64,000 nt of DNA. It comes from Pedobacter cryoconitis (GTDB lineage: Bacteria; Bacteroidota; Bacteroidia; Sphingobacteriales; Sphingobacteriaceae). The translations under genes and the position numbers were made by a program. The notes beneath the pieces are model-generated. The model was not told where the DNA came from. It worked only from the letters and a program-made list of their open reading frames with translations, and did not search any database. Positions 43,219 through 51,513 of this stretch are shown piece after piece; the first letter of the stretch is position 1; every line of letters begins with the position of its first letter. The stretch spans positions 140,960 to 204,959 of the forward strand of contig JAAAFW010000005.1 in the NCBI GenBank assembly GCA_019352875.1, given 5' to 3'.

Positions 43219-43770
43219 TTAGTCCCATTTTACATTTAGGTTATGCTCATCAGCATAGGCTTTTCCCTTCTCCATTAATGAGCTGTATTTAGCTTCAAAA
43301 GCCTCAGCATATTTATCCTCTATCTGTTTGGCCATTGCTTCTTTTTCTTCCTTCGATCCTTTAGCATCACAAAGTTTTGCGTAGGCCATATATTCATTTT
43401 TGTAAACCGGTAGGACATAAGCATAGAGCTCAAGTGACTCCTTTATGATATCTTTAGTCGAACTGTTTTCCGTAAGACCCTTAATATCTTTAACTACTTT
43501 TTCCATGTAGAGTATTTGATTACCCACATAAGCTACAGCTTCATCTCCGTTCTTTTTGGAACTCGGAATATCCGGATATTCAATTGTACTGTCACTAATA
43601 TGTTTAGCTAATCTGGGTGTTGCGAAATCAGTAATCGTATTGGTGTTTAACACTGCTATACCGAAAAATTTGTCAGGTGTTTCGGCACAGGAATTTAGCA
43701 GGAATATGCCGAGGGCAAGAAGGCTGAAAATAGAATATCTGAAAAATGGTTTTGTAGTTAATGGATTCAT
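43219..43770 (-). CDS. Lipoprotein of unknown function
   Basis: A lipoprotein of 183 residues. MNPLTTKPFFRYSIFSLLA leads to the lipobox LLNSCAETPDK, with the lipidated Cys at about residue 28. The rest is mostly helical and charged, with no recognised domain (SSKKNGDEAVAYVGNQ and repeated Lys/Glu runs). The ATG at 43770 is chosen because it begins a clean lipoprotein signal, and a promoter 48 bases upstream supports it; an in-frame start at 43860 lies before that promoter. Confidence 0.75.
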   Translation of the reverse strand: MNPLTTKPFFRYSIFSLLALGIFLLNSCAETPDKFFGIAVLNTNTITDFATPRLAKHISDSTIEYPDIPSSKKNGDEAVAYVGNQILYMEKVVKDIKGLTENSSTKDIIKESLELYAYVLPVYKNEYMAYAKLCDAKGSKEEKEAMAKQIEDKYAEAFEAKYSSLMEKGKAYADEHNLNVKWD

Positions 43771-43817
43771 GTTTGTGATTTGAAGAGTTCTTTTAAAAGT
43801 ATTCAGGGGCTGACCGT

Positions 43818-43845
43818 CAAATATACTGCCCAATATGCTGTTCAA
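43818..43845 (-). promoter_or_regulatory. Promoter of the lipoprotein gene
   Basis: On the minus strand TTG (43845-43843), a 17-base spacer and TATATTTG (43825-43818) match the Bacteroidota consensus, 48 bases before the ATG at 43770. Confidence 0.6.
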
Positions 43846-44011
43846 TAAGCTAAATTCCAACGAGATTTTCCGGACTGGCTGTACCTACCTTATTATCAAT
43901 GACACATCCATATTCAATTTTTCATTAAAATTGCTGTTAGAATCTTTCGTCTTTGTAAATCGTATGTATTTTCCTACATTGGAATGACAAATATAGACCG
44001 GTGATACCATA

Positions 44012-45202
44012 ATGGGCAAAAGACGCATTCTTTTAATATTCTTTATTTTGGGTACACTGGTCATGCTGATCGTTCAATGTACGCAGATTGAAAGCAAGGA
44101 CATCAGAGGTACAGCCTATGCAGGAAGCGAAACCTGTGTGAGCTGTCACGGCGACCTGCAGCATAGCGATGTGCACAATGCTCACTTAAGAAGTTCCGGG
44201 TTATTAAATCCTGGTAGTGCAGACAGTCTGGAAATACCATCGGGGGAGTTTATTTTCAATGAGAAGACAAAAGTTAAAGTAGAGAACAGGGCAGATGGAC
44301 TGTATCAGATTGCATTAGTTAATGGGGAGAATAAAAAAGAAGAAAAATCTGCTGTTTATTTTGGATCAGGTGCACATGCCTATACATTCGCATTCTGGTA
44401 TGGAAATCAGTTAATGCAGATGCCGCTTAATTATCTTCCTGCAGAAAAATTATGGGTTAACAGCCCGGGTTTCCCAGAGGAACAGATATACTTCGGGCGT
44501 CCGATCATTACCAAATGCCTGGAATGTCATAGCTCTTATATCAAAAAAGACCCTATAAAAACCGGCACATTTAAAGTGCAGGAAGAACAATATATACAAG
44601 GATCATTAATTGCGGGGATAGACTGCGAACGCTGTCACGGACCTGCCGCCGAGCATGTCAATTTCCATAAGAAAAATCCGGATGAGAAGAAAGCCTATGC
44701 GATGGTTAAGTATGAAACGCTGAGCCATAGCAGAAAGATAGACATGTGTGGTGTCTGCCATTCCGGAATGGGGCATCAGACACTTAAATCCAATTTCGCG
44801 TTTAAACCAGGTGATACCTTGCAGGCGTTGCCTCAGTACCGTACCTATCAGGGTGAAGATCCCGATGTTCACGGCAAGCAGAAGCCTTTACTGGAAGCCA
44901 GTAAATGTTATCAGATCGGCAAAGCCGATTGCCTTTCCTGCCATGATATCCATGGAAAGACGACTATGAACCTCAGTTTGTATTCTCAGAAATGTATCAG
45001 TTGTCATCAGGATACCAAGCATGAGACGCTACCGGAAAAAGAGAGAGCTGTGCTCGCTGCAAATTGCATAGACTGCCATATGCCAGTTAAAACTTCCCGG
45101 GACATTGGTTTTCAATTGAGCAATAGTAAGGAGAAGTTGCCTTACCGGCTCCGGACTCACCGGATCGCCATATATCAGGATGTTATTGCCGGAAAACAAT
45201 AA
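44012..45202 (+). CDS. Seven-heme cytochrome c lipoprotein
   Basis: A 396-residue exported multiheme protein. A membrane signal with lipobox LIVQC gives a lipidated Cys at residue 23. Seven CxxCH heme sites are visible: CVSCH (42), CLECH (about 169), CERCH (about 205), CGVCH (about 246), CLSCH (about 308), CISCH (about 329) and CIDCH (about 352). The first heme is far from the others, and the spacing is like cytochrome c554/NrfA-type multiheme proteins. It should carry electrons on the periplasmic face, but no partner oxidoreductase is nearby. The gene is 60 bases before a GH3 glycosidase, probably unrelated. Confidence 0.9.
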   Translation: MGKRRILLIFFILGTLVMLIVQCTQIESKDIRGTAYAGSETCVSCHGDLQHSDVHNAHLRSSGLLNPGSADSLEIPSGEFIFNEKTKVKVENRADGLYQIALVNGENKKEEKSAVYFGSGAHAYTFAFWYGNQLMQMPLNYLPAEKLWVNSPGFPEEQIYFGRPIITKCLECHSSYIKKDPIKTGTFKVQEEQYIQGSLIAGIDCERCHGPAAEHVNFHKKNPDEKKAYAMVKYETLSHSRKIDMCGVCHSGMGHQTLKSNFAFKPGDTLQALPQYRTYQGEDPDVHGKQKPLLEASKCYQIGKADCLSCHDIHGKTTMNLSLYSQKCISCHQDTKHETLPEKERAVLAANCIDCHMPVKTSRDIGFQLSNSKEKLPYRLRTHRIAIYQDVIAGKQ

Positions 45203-45262
45203 ATTTATATCTTAGACCATAACCACTGATATAAATCAATTTCAACGCAATTAGACCGGGAT

Positions 45263-47674
45263 ATGTCCTTTACATTACTAAAACGTTTTAATAATATTAA
45301 TTATTCTTCTTTAATCCGCTCGGCATGCCTAATCCTGTCGGCGATCGGGGTTTTATCAGAACCCGGAAAAGCGCAAAAAAACTTTATATATAAGAATGCA
45401 GCGTTTGATACAGAAGCCCGCGTAAAGGATTTGATTAGCCGGATGACGGTGGAAGAGAAAGCCGGGCAGTTATCCACGCTGCTGGGTTGGGATATGTATG
45501 TTAAAGAACGCAAACAGGTAAAGGTTAGTGAGAAGTTTAAAACAGCCGTTTCCAAAGAATTTACTGGTATGCTCTGGGCGACGCTTCGTGCAGACCCCTG
45601 GACCCGGAAAACATTACTCAACGGATTAAATCCGGAATTAGCAGCAGAAGCGACCAATGCAATTCAAAAATACGCAATCACAAACAGTCGGTTAGGTATT
45701 CCCCTTTTATTGGCAGAAGAGTGTCCTCATGGACATATGGCAATAGGAACAACGGTTTTTCCCACATCAATCGGGCAGGGAAGCACCTGGAACCCAGATC
45801 TTATTCAGGAAATGGCATCGGCAATTGCTTTAGAGACTCGTTTGCAGGGTGGGCATATCGGTTATGGACCTGTGCTTGATCTTGCCCGTGAACCCCGTTG
45901 GTCAAGGATAGAAGAAACTTATGGAGAAGATCCGGTATTGAACAGCCGGATGGGTGAAGCTATGGTAACCGGTTTCCAGGGCAAGAATATCAATAGCGGA
46001 GTGAATGTAATTTCGACATTAAAACATTTTACGGCCTATGGAGTTCCCGAAGGAGGGCATAATGGAGGAAGCGTGGCAGTTGGAAAAAGAGAATTACTTC
46101 AGTCATATCTGCCCCCTTTTAAAGCTGCGGTTAAAGCAGGAGCCCTATCCGTGATGACAGCTTATAACTCTATAGATGGAATTCCATGTTCAGCTAATCA
46201 TGAACTGCTTACAGAAATTCTTAAAGAGCAGTGGGGCTTTAAAGGCTTTGTCGTTTCAGATCTGGGAAGTATATCGGGTCTGGTCAGTAATCATCAGGTA
46301 GCTGGAAGCGCTGAGGAGGCTGCAGCTTTAGCTATGAATGCAGGGTTGGATGCCGATCTGAGTGGTTACGGTTACGGAAAATCTCTGGTGAAAGCGGTTA
46401 AAGAAGGAAAAGTATCAGTACAGCAACTCGATCAGGCAGTGGCGAGAGTTCTGCGGCTTAAATTTGAGATGGGTTTATTTGAGAACCCATATGTAGATGC
46501 TAAAAAAGCAAAACAGACAGTAAGAAATCCAGAACATATTGCACTGGCAAGAAAAGTGGCAAAAGAATCTATTGTCCTGCTTAAAAATCAGAAAAACCTG
46601 CTTCCGTTGCATAATGGATATCAAAAAATAGCAGTAATCGGGCCTAATGCAGATAATATATATAACCAGCTCGGTGACTATACTGCACCCCAGGAAGCCA
46701 ATTCAGTTATTACGGTTTTACAGGGTATAAAAGCGAGAGCGGGTGCCGGGACAACAGTAAGCTATAGCAAAGGCTGTGCGATCAGGGATACCAGTACGCG
46801 GGAAATTGCTGCTGCAGTTGCTTTAGCCAAAGCTTCAGATGTTGCCGTAGTTGTGCTCGGAGGATCAAGTGCCAGAGACTTTAAGACATCCTATTTGCAG
46901 ACAGGTGCTGCACAGGTGCAGGTATCAGAACATGAAATCAGTGATATGGAAAGTGGTGAAGGATTTGACCGTTCTACTCTGGATCTGCTCGGCAACCAGA
47001 TGGAACTCCTTCGACAGGTAGTCAAAACAGGGAAGCCAGTCATTTTGGTTTTAATTAAAGGAAGACCCTTAAATCTCAACTGGGCTGCCGAAAATGTCGA
47101 TGCCATATTAGACGCATGGTATCCCGGTCAGGAAGGAGGGAATGCAATAGCAGATGTATTATTCGGAGATTATAACCCCTCGGGCAGATTACCGGTTTCG
47201 GTTCCAAAGTCCGTCGGACAATTGCCAGTCTATTACAACTTTAAAAAACCTGCCGCCCACAGTTATGTAGAAATAGACGAACGGCCATTATATAGTTTCG
47301 GTTATGGACTTAGCTATACAAGTTTCCGATATGATGAACTAAAAGCAGAAGTGTCAGGAACAGGTGAGCAAATGCGTGTTACCATTCATTTCTCTTTAAA
47401 AAATACTGGAAAGATTGCAGGAGAAGAAGTAGTACAGCTATATGTAAAAGACAAAATCAGTTCAGTTGTTAGCCCTGCGACACAGTTAAAGAAGTTTAAA
47501 AAAGTAAGACTGAAGGAAGGCGAAACACAACAGATCAGTTTCGAACTGGAAGCCGAAGACTTAAAATTATACAACCGGGATCTGCAGTGGATACTGGAGC
47601 CAGGTGAATTTAACCTGATGGTCGGTGCATCCTCCACAGATATACGTTTACAAAAAGATATAACCATTCAATAA
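45263..47674 (+). CDS. Glycoside hydrolase family 3 (beta-glucosidase/xylosidase type)
   Basis: An 803-residue exported glycosidase. A signal peptide (about 1-37, ending GKAQ) is followed by the GH3 N-terminal barrel with PVLDLAREPRWSRIEETYGEDP, KHFTAYG and the nucleophile Asp in GFVVSDLGS (about 333). The GH3 C-terminal alpha/beta domain (about 430-650) and a fibronectin III-like domain with RPLYSFGYGLSYTSF complete it. The usual SDW is SDL here, as in some GH3 members. The substrate is probably a beta-linked plant or fungal glycan. GH92 follows by 19 bases. Confidence 0.93.
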   Translation: MSFTLLKRFNNINYSSLIRSACLILSAIGVLSEPGKAQKNFIYKNAAFDTEARVKDLISRMTVEEKAGQLSTLLGWDMYVKERKQVKVSEKFKTAVSKEFTGMLWATLRADPWTRKTLLNGLNPELAAEATNAIQKYAITNSRLGIPLLLAEECPHGHMAIGTTVFPTSIGQGSTWNPDLIQEMASAIALETRLQGGHIGYGPVLDLAREPRWSRIEETYGEDPVLNSRMGEAMVTGFQGKNINSGVNVISTLKHFTAYGVPEGGHNGGSVAVGKRELLQSYLPPFKAAVKAGALSVMTAYNSIDGIPCSANHELLTEILKEQWGFKGFVVSDLGSISGLVSNHQVAGSAEEAAALAMNAGLDADLSGYGYGKSLVKAVKEGKVSVQQLDQAVARVLRLKFEMGLFENPYVDAKKAKQTVRNPEHIALARKVAKESIVLLKNQKNLLPLHNGYQKIAVIGPNADNIYNQLGDYTAPQEANSVITVLQGIKARAGAGTTVSYSKGCAIRDTSTREIAAAVALAKASDVAVVVLGGSSARDFKTSYLQTGAAQVQVSEHEISDMESGEGFDRSTLDLLGNQMELLRQVVKTGKPVILVLIKGRPLNLNWAAENVDAILDAWYPGQEGGNAIADVLFGDYNPSGRLPVSVPKSVGQLPVYYNFKKPAAHSYVEIDERPLYSFGYGLSYTSFRYDELKAEVSGTGEQMRVTIHFSLKNTGKIAGEEVVQLYVKDKISSVVSPATQLKKFKKVRLKEGETQQISFELEAEDLKLYNRDLQWILEPGEFNLMVGASSTDIRLQKDITIQ

Positions 47675-47693
47675 TTTTTACCCACATATAATT

Positions 47694-50000
47694 ATGACTT
47701 TTTCTATTAATCTAAATCCGTTGTATTACCGAATCAATGCAATTTTCGTTGGTTTGGTGATACTGGGCAGTACGTTTACTGCAGCCGGGCAGACAGTTGC
47801 CGGAAAGAATTCAGCTCAGACCAGTTTAACGAAATTTGTCGATCCCTATATCGGGACAGGTTTCCACGGACACGTATTTCTGGGGGCAAATGTGCCTTTC
47901 GGAGCTGTCCAATTGGGTCCCGTTAATATCTCAGAAGGCTGGGACTGGTGCTCAGGCTATCACTATTCAGACTCCACTATTGTCGGGTTTTCACATACAC
48001 ATTTAAGTGGTACTGGGATTGGAGATCTGGGAGACATATCGGTCATGCCGGCAGTCGGAGATGTGAAGATTATTAAAGGCGTACTCAATAAACCAGAATC
48101 GGGTTACTATTCGCTTTTTTCACATCAGGATGAAATAGCCAGACCGGGGTATTATTCCGTGAAATTAAAGCGTTACCAGATTAAAGCAGAGCTGACAGCA
48201 TCCGAACGTGTTGGTTTTCATAAGTATACTTTCCCGGCAGCAGCCGACGGAAAGATTATTTTCGACCTGAAAGAAGGAATAGGCTGGGATAAATCGACAG
48301 AAACTTATATCACCCAGGTTAATGATACTACCCTGGCAGGATACCGTTATTCTAAAGGATGGGCCAATGATCAGCGCATTTATTTCACGGCCGTCTTCTC
48401 CAAACCGATCAGTAAGTTCACTGTGCATGATGAAAACGGGCCGAAGAACGGTACTGCGCTTAAAGGAGAAAAAGTAAAAGGCGTTGCGCATTTTAATACG
48501 AAAGATCAGGAGCAGATTCTGGTTAAAGTCGGCATTTCGCCAGTGAGTGAGCAAAATGCCGCTGCCAATATTAAAGCAGAAATCCCAGGATGGAACTTTC
48601 AGCAGGCAGTTCAGCATGCAGATAACTCCTGGAATAAAGAATTGAGTAAGATTGCAGTTCAATCGAAAGACGAATCCGTTATGCGTGTATTTTACACCTC
48701 GCTATACCATACTATGATTGCACCGTCCTTATTTAACGATGCAAACGGACAGTATAGGGGAACAGATAAAAAAGTATATGATAAACCCGGGTTCAATAAT
48801 TTAACTACGTTCTCACTTTGGGATACCTATAGAGCTGCACATCCTTTGTTCACCTTAATCCAGCCGGAAAAAGTAAACGATATGGTCAATACAATGCTGG
48901 CCATCTATCAGCAACAGGGCAAATTACCTGTCTGGCATCTCATGGGGAATGAAACAAACACAATGGTTGGTAATCCGGCTATTTCTGTAGTATCAGATGC
49001 CATACTTAAAGGCTTTAAAGGATTTGACTACCAGCTGGCTTATGAAGCTATGAAAAATTCTGCGATGCTCGATGAACGCGGATTGTCGTTTGTTAAGAAA
49101 ATTGGCTATATCCCGGCTGACAGTATAGTAGAAAGTGTGGCCATGGGTATGGAATATGCAATTGCGGACGGTAGTCTGGCCAGGGTTGCCAAGCTTCGTA
49201 AAGACCCTGCTGATTATAACTATTTTTTTAAACGCAGTAAGAACTATAAAAACTATTTTAATCCGGAAACACGCTTTGTGAGAGGCAGGCTTAGCGAAAC
49301 GGAGTGGAGAACTCCCTTCAATCCTTTCGAATCGGTACATATGAAGAATGATTTTACTGAAGGTAATGCGTGGCAATACCTTTGGCTGGTACCGCATGAT
49401 GTAGAAGGTCTGATTGATTTACTGGGAGGGAAAAAACCTTTTGCAGATAAATTAGATTCACTATTTGTCGCAGAAGGGGACCTCGGGAAAGACGCATCAC
49501 CGGACATCAGTGGATTAATAGGTCAGTATGCACATGGAAATGAACCAAGCCACCATGTGCCTTATCTATATGCTTTTGCCGGACAGCCCTGGAAAACAGC
49601 AGAGAAAGTAAGATATATTATGAGCCATCTGTATACCGATAAGCATGATGGAATTTGTGGAAATGAAGATGTAGGACAAATGTCTGCCTGGTATATATTT
49701 TCCGCACTTGGCTTCTATCCGGTTAATCCTGCAGCGGGGATGTACGTTTTTGGAAGCCCGGCTGTAGATCATGCCACCCTTAAAGTTGGAAAAGACAAGT
49801 TGTTTAAGCTGACGGTTAAAAACAATGCAGCAGATCATCCTTATATCCAGCGGATTACTTGGAATGGTAAACCTTATACCAAATCCTATATTCTGCATAA
49901 AGACATTGTAGCAGGGGGAGAACTGATCATGGAGATGGGTACAAAACCTTCAGTAACATGGGGTGTAAATGCGAAGGATCTTCCATTTTCGACTTACTAA
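47694..50000 (+). CDS. GH92 family alpha-1,2-mannosidase
   Basis: A 768-residue exported exo-mannosidase with a signal peptide ending AAGQ. The GH92 N-terminal block DPYIGTGFHGHVFLGANVPF and LSGTGIGDLGD are followed by TFSLWDTYRAAHPLF in the (alpha/alpha)6 domain and GNEDVGQMSAWYIFSALGF near residue 655, the catalytic signature. The enzyme removes alpha-mannose from glycoproteins or mannans using calcium. It is co-oriented with the GH3 gene 19 bases upstream and followed by a terminator. Confidence 0.95.
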   Translation: MTFSINLNPLYYRINAIFVGLVILGSTFTAAGQTVAGKNSAQTSLTKFVDPYIGTGFHGHVFLGANVPFGAVQLGPVNISEGWDWCSGYHYSDSTIVGFSHTHLSGTGIGDLGDISVMPAVGDVKIIKGVLNKPESGYYSLFSHQDEIARPGYYSVKLKRYQIKAELTASERVGFHKYTFPAAADGKIIFDLKEGIGWDKSTETYITQVNDTTLAGYRYSKGWANDQRIYFTAVFSKPISKFTVHDENGPKNGTALKGEKVKGVAHFNTKDQEQILVKVGISPVSEQNAAANIKAEIPGWNFQQAVQHADNSWNKELSKIAVQSKDESVMRVFYTSLYHTMIAPSLFNDANGQYRGTDKKVYDKPGFNNLTTFSLWDTYRAAHPLFTLIQPEKVNDMVNTMLAIYQQQGKLPVWHLMGNETNTMVGNPAISVVSDAILKGFKGFDYQLAYEAMKNSAMLDERGLSFVKKIGYIPADSIVESVAMGMEYAIADGSLARVAKLRKDPADYNYFFKRSKNYKNYFNPETRFVRGRLSETEWRTPFNPFESVHMKNDFTEGNAWQYLWLVPHDVEGLIDLLGGKKPFADKLDSLFVAEGDLGKDASPDISGLIGQYAHGNEPSHHVPYLYAFAGQPWKTAEKVRYIMSHLYTDKHDGICGNEDVGQMSAWYIFSALGFYPVNPAAGMYVFGSPAVDHATLKVGKDKLFKLTVKNNAADHPYIQRITWNGKPYTKSYILHKDIVAGGELIMEMGTKPSVTWGVNAKDLPFSTY

Positions 50001-50057
50001 TTTTGCTTTACTAATAGTGTAAGCGGATTTAAGCTTACTATTAAGAAGATCAAACAA

Positions 50058-50091
50058 AAAAGCGTGGTTCTGTATATAGAACCACGCTTTT
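50058..50091. terminator. Bidirectional terminator after GH92
   Basis: AAAAGCGTGGTTCT (50058-50071) pairs perfectly with AGAACCACGCTTTT (50078-50091) around GTATAT. It serves GH92 and the convergent isomerase-like gene. Confidence 0.92.
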
Positions 50092-50110
50092 CTTTTCTTA
50101 TATAAATTGA

Positions 50111-51031
50111 TTAGCCGTATTGCTGAAGCATTTTATCAAGTAATGCCTTAGTTTTCCGGATACCCTCATCCTCAGATATTGCATTGCCTTCATATTCGAT
50201 ACCTACAATACCAGACCATTTGGCGTCCTTAATAATTTTGAACATTTTGTGATAATCAATGCCGGTGTCTTCACCCTGCTCATTGAAATTATTCGTTTTA
50301 GCGCTCACACCTTTTGCATAAGGCATTAGTTCTTGTACGCCAAGATATTTATCATATTCCTGGTCTGCGCTTATTCTGAAATTACCCAGATCCGGAAGGG
50401 TACCGCAATATGGGTTGTTCACTTGCTTCATAATAGAGGAAAGCCATTTTCCATTGGAAGAATAGCCGCCGTGATTTTCCACAATAATATTGATTTTATG
50501 ATCTTTACCGAAAGCAGCCAGTCTGCCCAGGCCATCAATCACTGCACTTTTAACCTCATCTTCGGTTCCTTTACCTGCAGCATTTACGCGGATAGATTTA
50601 CACCCCAGGAATTTAGCTGCTTCCACCCATTTATAGTGATTTTCTACAGCTGTAGTTCTGGCTTTCTCATCAGAATCTCCCAGGTTTCCTTGTCCGTCGA
50701 TCATGATCAGGTGATTTTGTACACCTTCACTTTTAGTTCTGTCCAGTAATTCTTTAAGGTATGTTTTATCACTTTCTTTTTTATCAAAAAACGGACTTAC
50801 ATATTCCACAATATCGATTCCGAATTCTTTCTTTGCTTTGGTTGGAAAATCTATGTTTTTAAGTTTTCCTGCAAATAAAGTTTTATGCAGCGACCATTGC
50901 GCCAGAGATATTTTGAAGAATTCTTTTTTTTCACCGGCGAAAAGGTCCAGTGGAAGAACAGTAGAAAGTCCTGCGGCTGCGGACAGCAAAGAGAGATCCC
51001 TGATGAACCCCCTGCGGTTTTTTGTTTCCAT
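50111..51031 (-). CDS. Tat-type exported sugar phosphate isomerase/epimerase-like protein
   Basis: A 306-residue TIM-barrel protein (AP endonuclease 2 fold). METKNRRGFIRDLSLLSAAA carries a twin-arginine signal, so a folded protein is exported. Barrel and metal-site segments include IVENHGGYSSNGKW, GTLPDLGNFR and GIEYEGNAISEDEG. Bacteroidota have many such exported enzymes near glycosidases, often of unknown substrate. The ATG at 51031 begins the Tat signal; an upstream in-frame start (51115) would add 28 residues. Its position next to GH3/GH92 suggests carbohydrate use. Confidence 0.85.
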   Translation of the reverse strand: METKNRRGFIRDLSLLSAAAGLSTVLPLDLFAGEKKEFFKISLAQWSLHKTLFAGKLKNIDFPTKAKKEFGIDIVEYVSPFFDKKESDKTYLKELLDRTKSEGVQNHLIMIDGQGNLGDSDEKARTTAVENHYKWVEAAKFLGCKSIRVNAAGKGTEDEVKSAVIDGLGRLAAFGKDHKINIIVENHGGYSSNGKWLSSIMKQVNNPYCGTLPDLGNFRISADQEYDKYLGVQELMPYAKGVSAKTNNFNEQGEDTGIDYHKMFKIIKDAKWSGIVGIEYEGNAISEDEGIRKTKALLDKMLQQYG

Positions 51032-51148
51032 AATTTGGTTAAATATTTGGTTTAAACAGAACTCAAAGTAAGAAATATTTAATAAAAATAACCATAAAAT
51101 TATTTTATAACACACGCAGACTTATCTGATGTACAGCTCAATAAAAAA

Positions 51149-51170
51149 ACCGGCCCTTGGAAAGGCCGGT
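51149..51170 (-). terminator. Terminator of the 57-residue gene
   Basis: ACCGGCC (51149-51155) pairs with GGCCGGT (51164-51170) around an 8-base loop. A7 on the plus strand gives a T-tract on the minus strand, so it terminates the minus-strand gene ending at 51221. Confidence 0.78.
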
Positions 51171-51220
51171 CTTTTAGCTGGCAGGCTATTGACCTGCTCA
51201 GTAATATTTATACGTAATTC

Positions 51221-51394
51221 TTATTGTCCGCGTTTACGTTCGTTATCCTTATTAGAGGTTTGATCGGAACGTTGTCCGCCGGCATTAGTTATACCTTGCT
51301 GTTTTTTGTCACTCTTAAGGTCATTGTTCGCGCGGTCAGCAATCGGATTTCCCTGATGGCTGCCTTTGTTTTTAATTTCCTGTTGATTTTTCAT
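51221..51394 (-). CDS. Small hydrophilic protein, 57 aa
   Basis: An intact ATG-TAA frame encodes 57 residues beginning MKNQQEIKNKGSHQGNPIAD and ending KDNERKRGQ. The protein is almost entirely polar (Asn, Gln, Lys, Asp, Gly, Arg) with no Cys, Trp or Phe, as in intrinsically disordered stress-type proteins. Residues such as GSHQGNPIADRANNDLK do not look like random translation, and a terminator follows 51 bases later. The function is unknown. Confidence 0.65.
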   Translation of the reverse strand: MKNQQEIKNKGSHQGNPIADRANNDLKSDKKQQGITNAGGQRSDQTSNKDNERKRGQ

Positions 51395-51474
51395 AGCTGT
51401 ATTATTTAATGATTGGGTATTAATACAACCCCTGACTATCCTTTAGGTTTTTAAATTTATCAATCTGATTTAAT

Positions 51475-51482
51475 TAACTTTG
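51475..51482 (+). promoter_or_regulatory. Candidate -7 element for the NagZ-like gene
   Basis: TAACTTTG matches TAnnTTTG and lies 32 bases before the ATG at 51514. The -33 region is T-rich (TTTAT at 51456) without a TTG. Confidence 0.45.
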
Positions 51483-51513
51483 AACGATAACAGAAAATAA
51501 CCAAACCCTGCAC

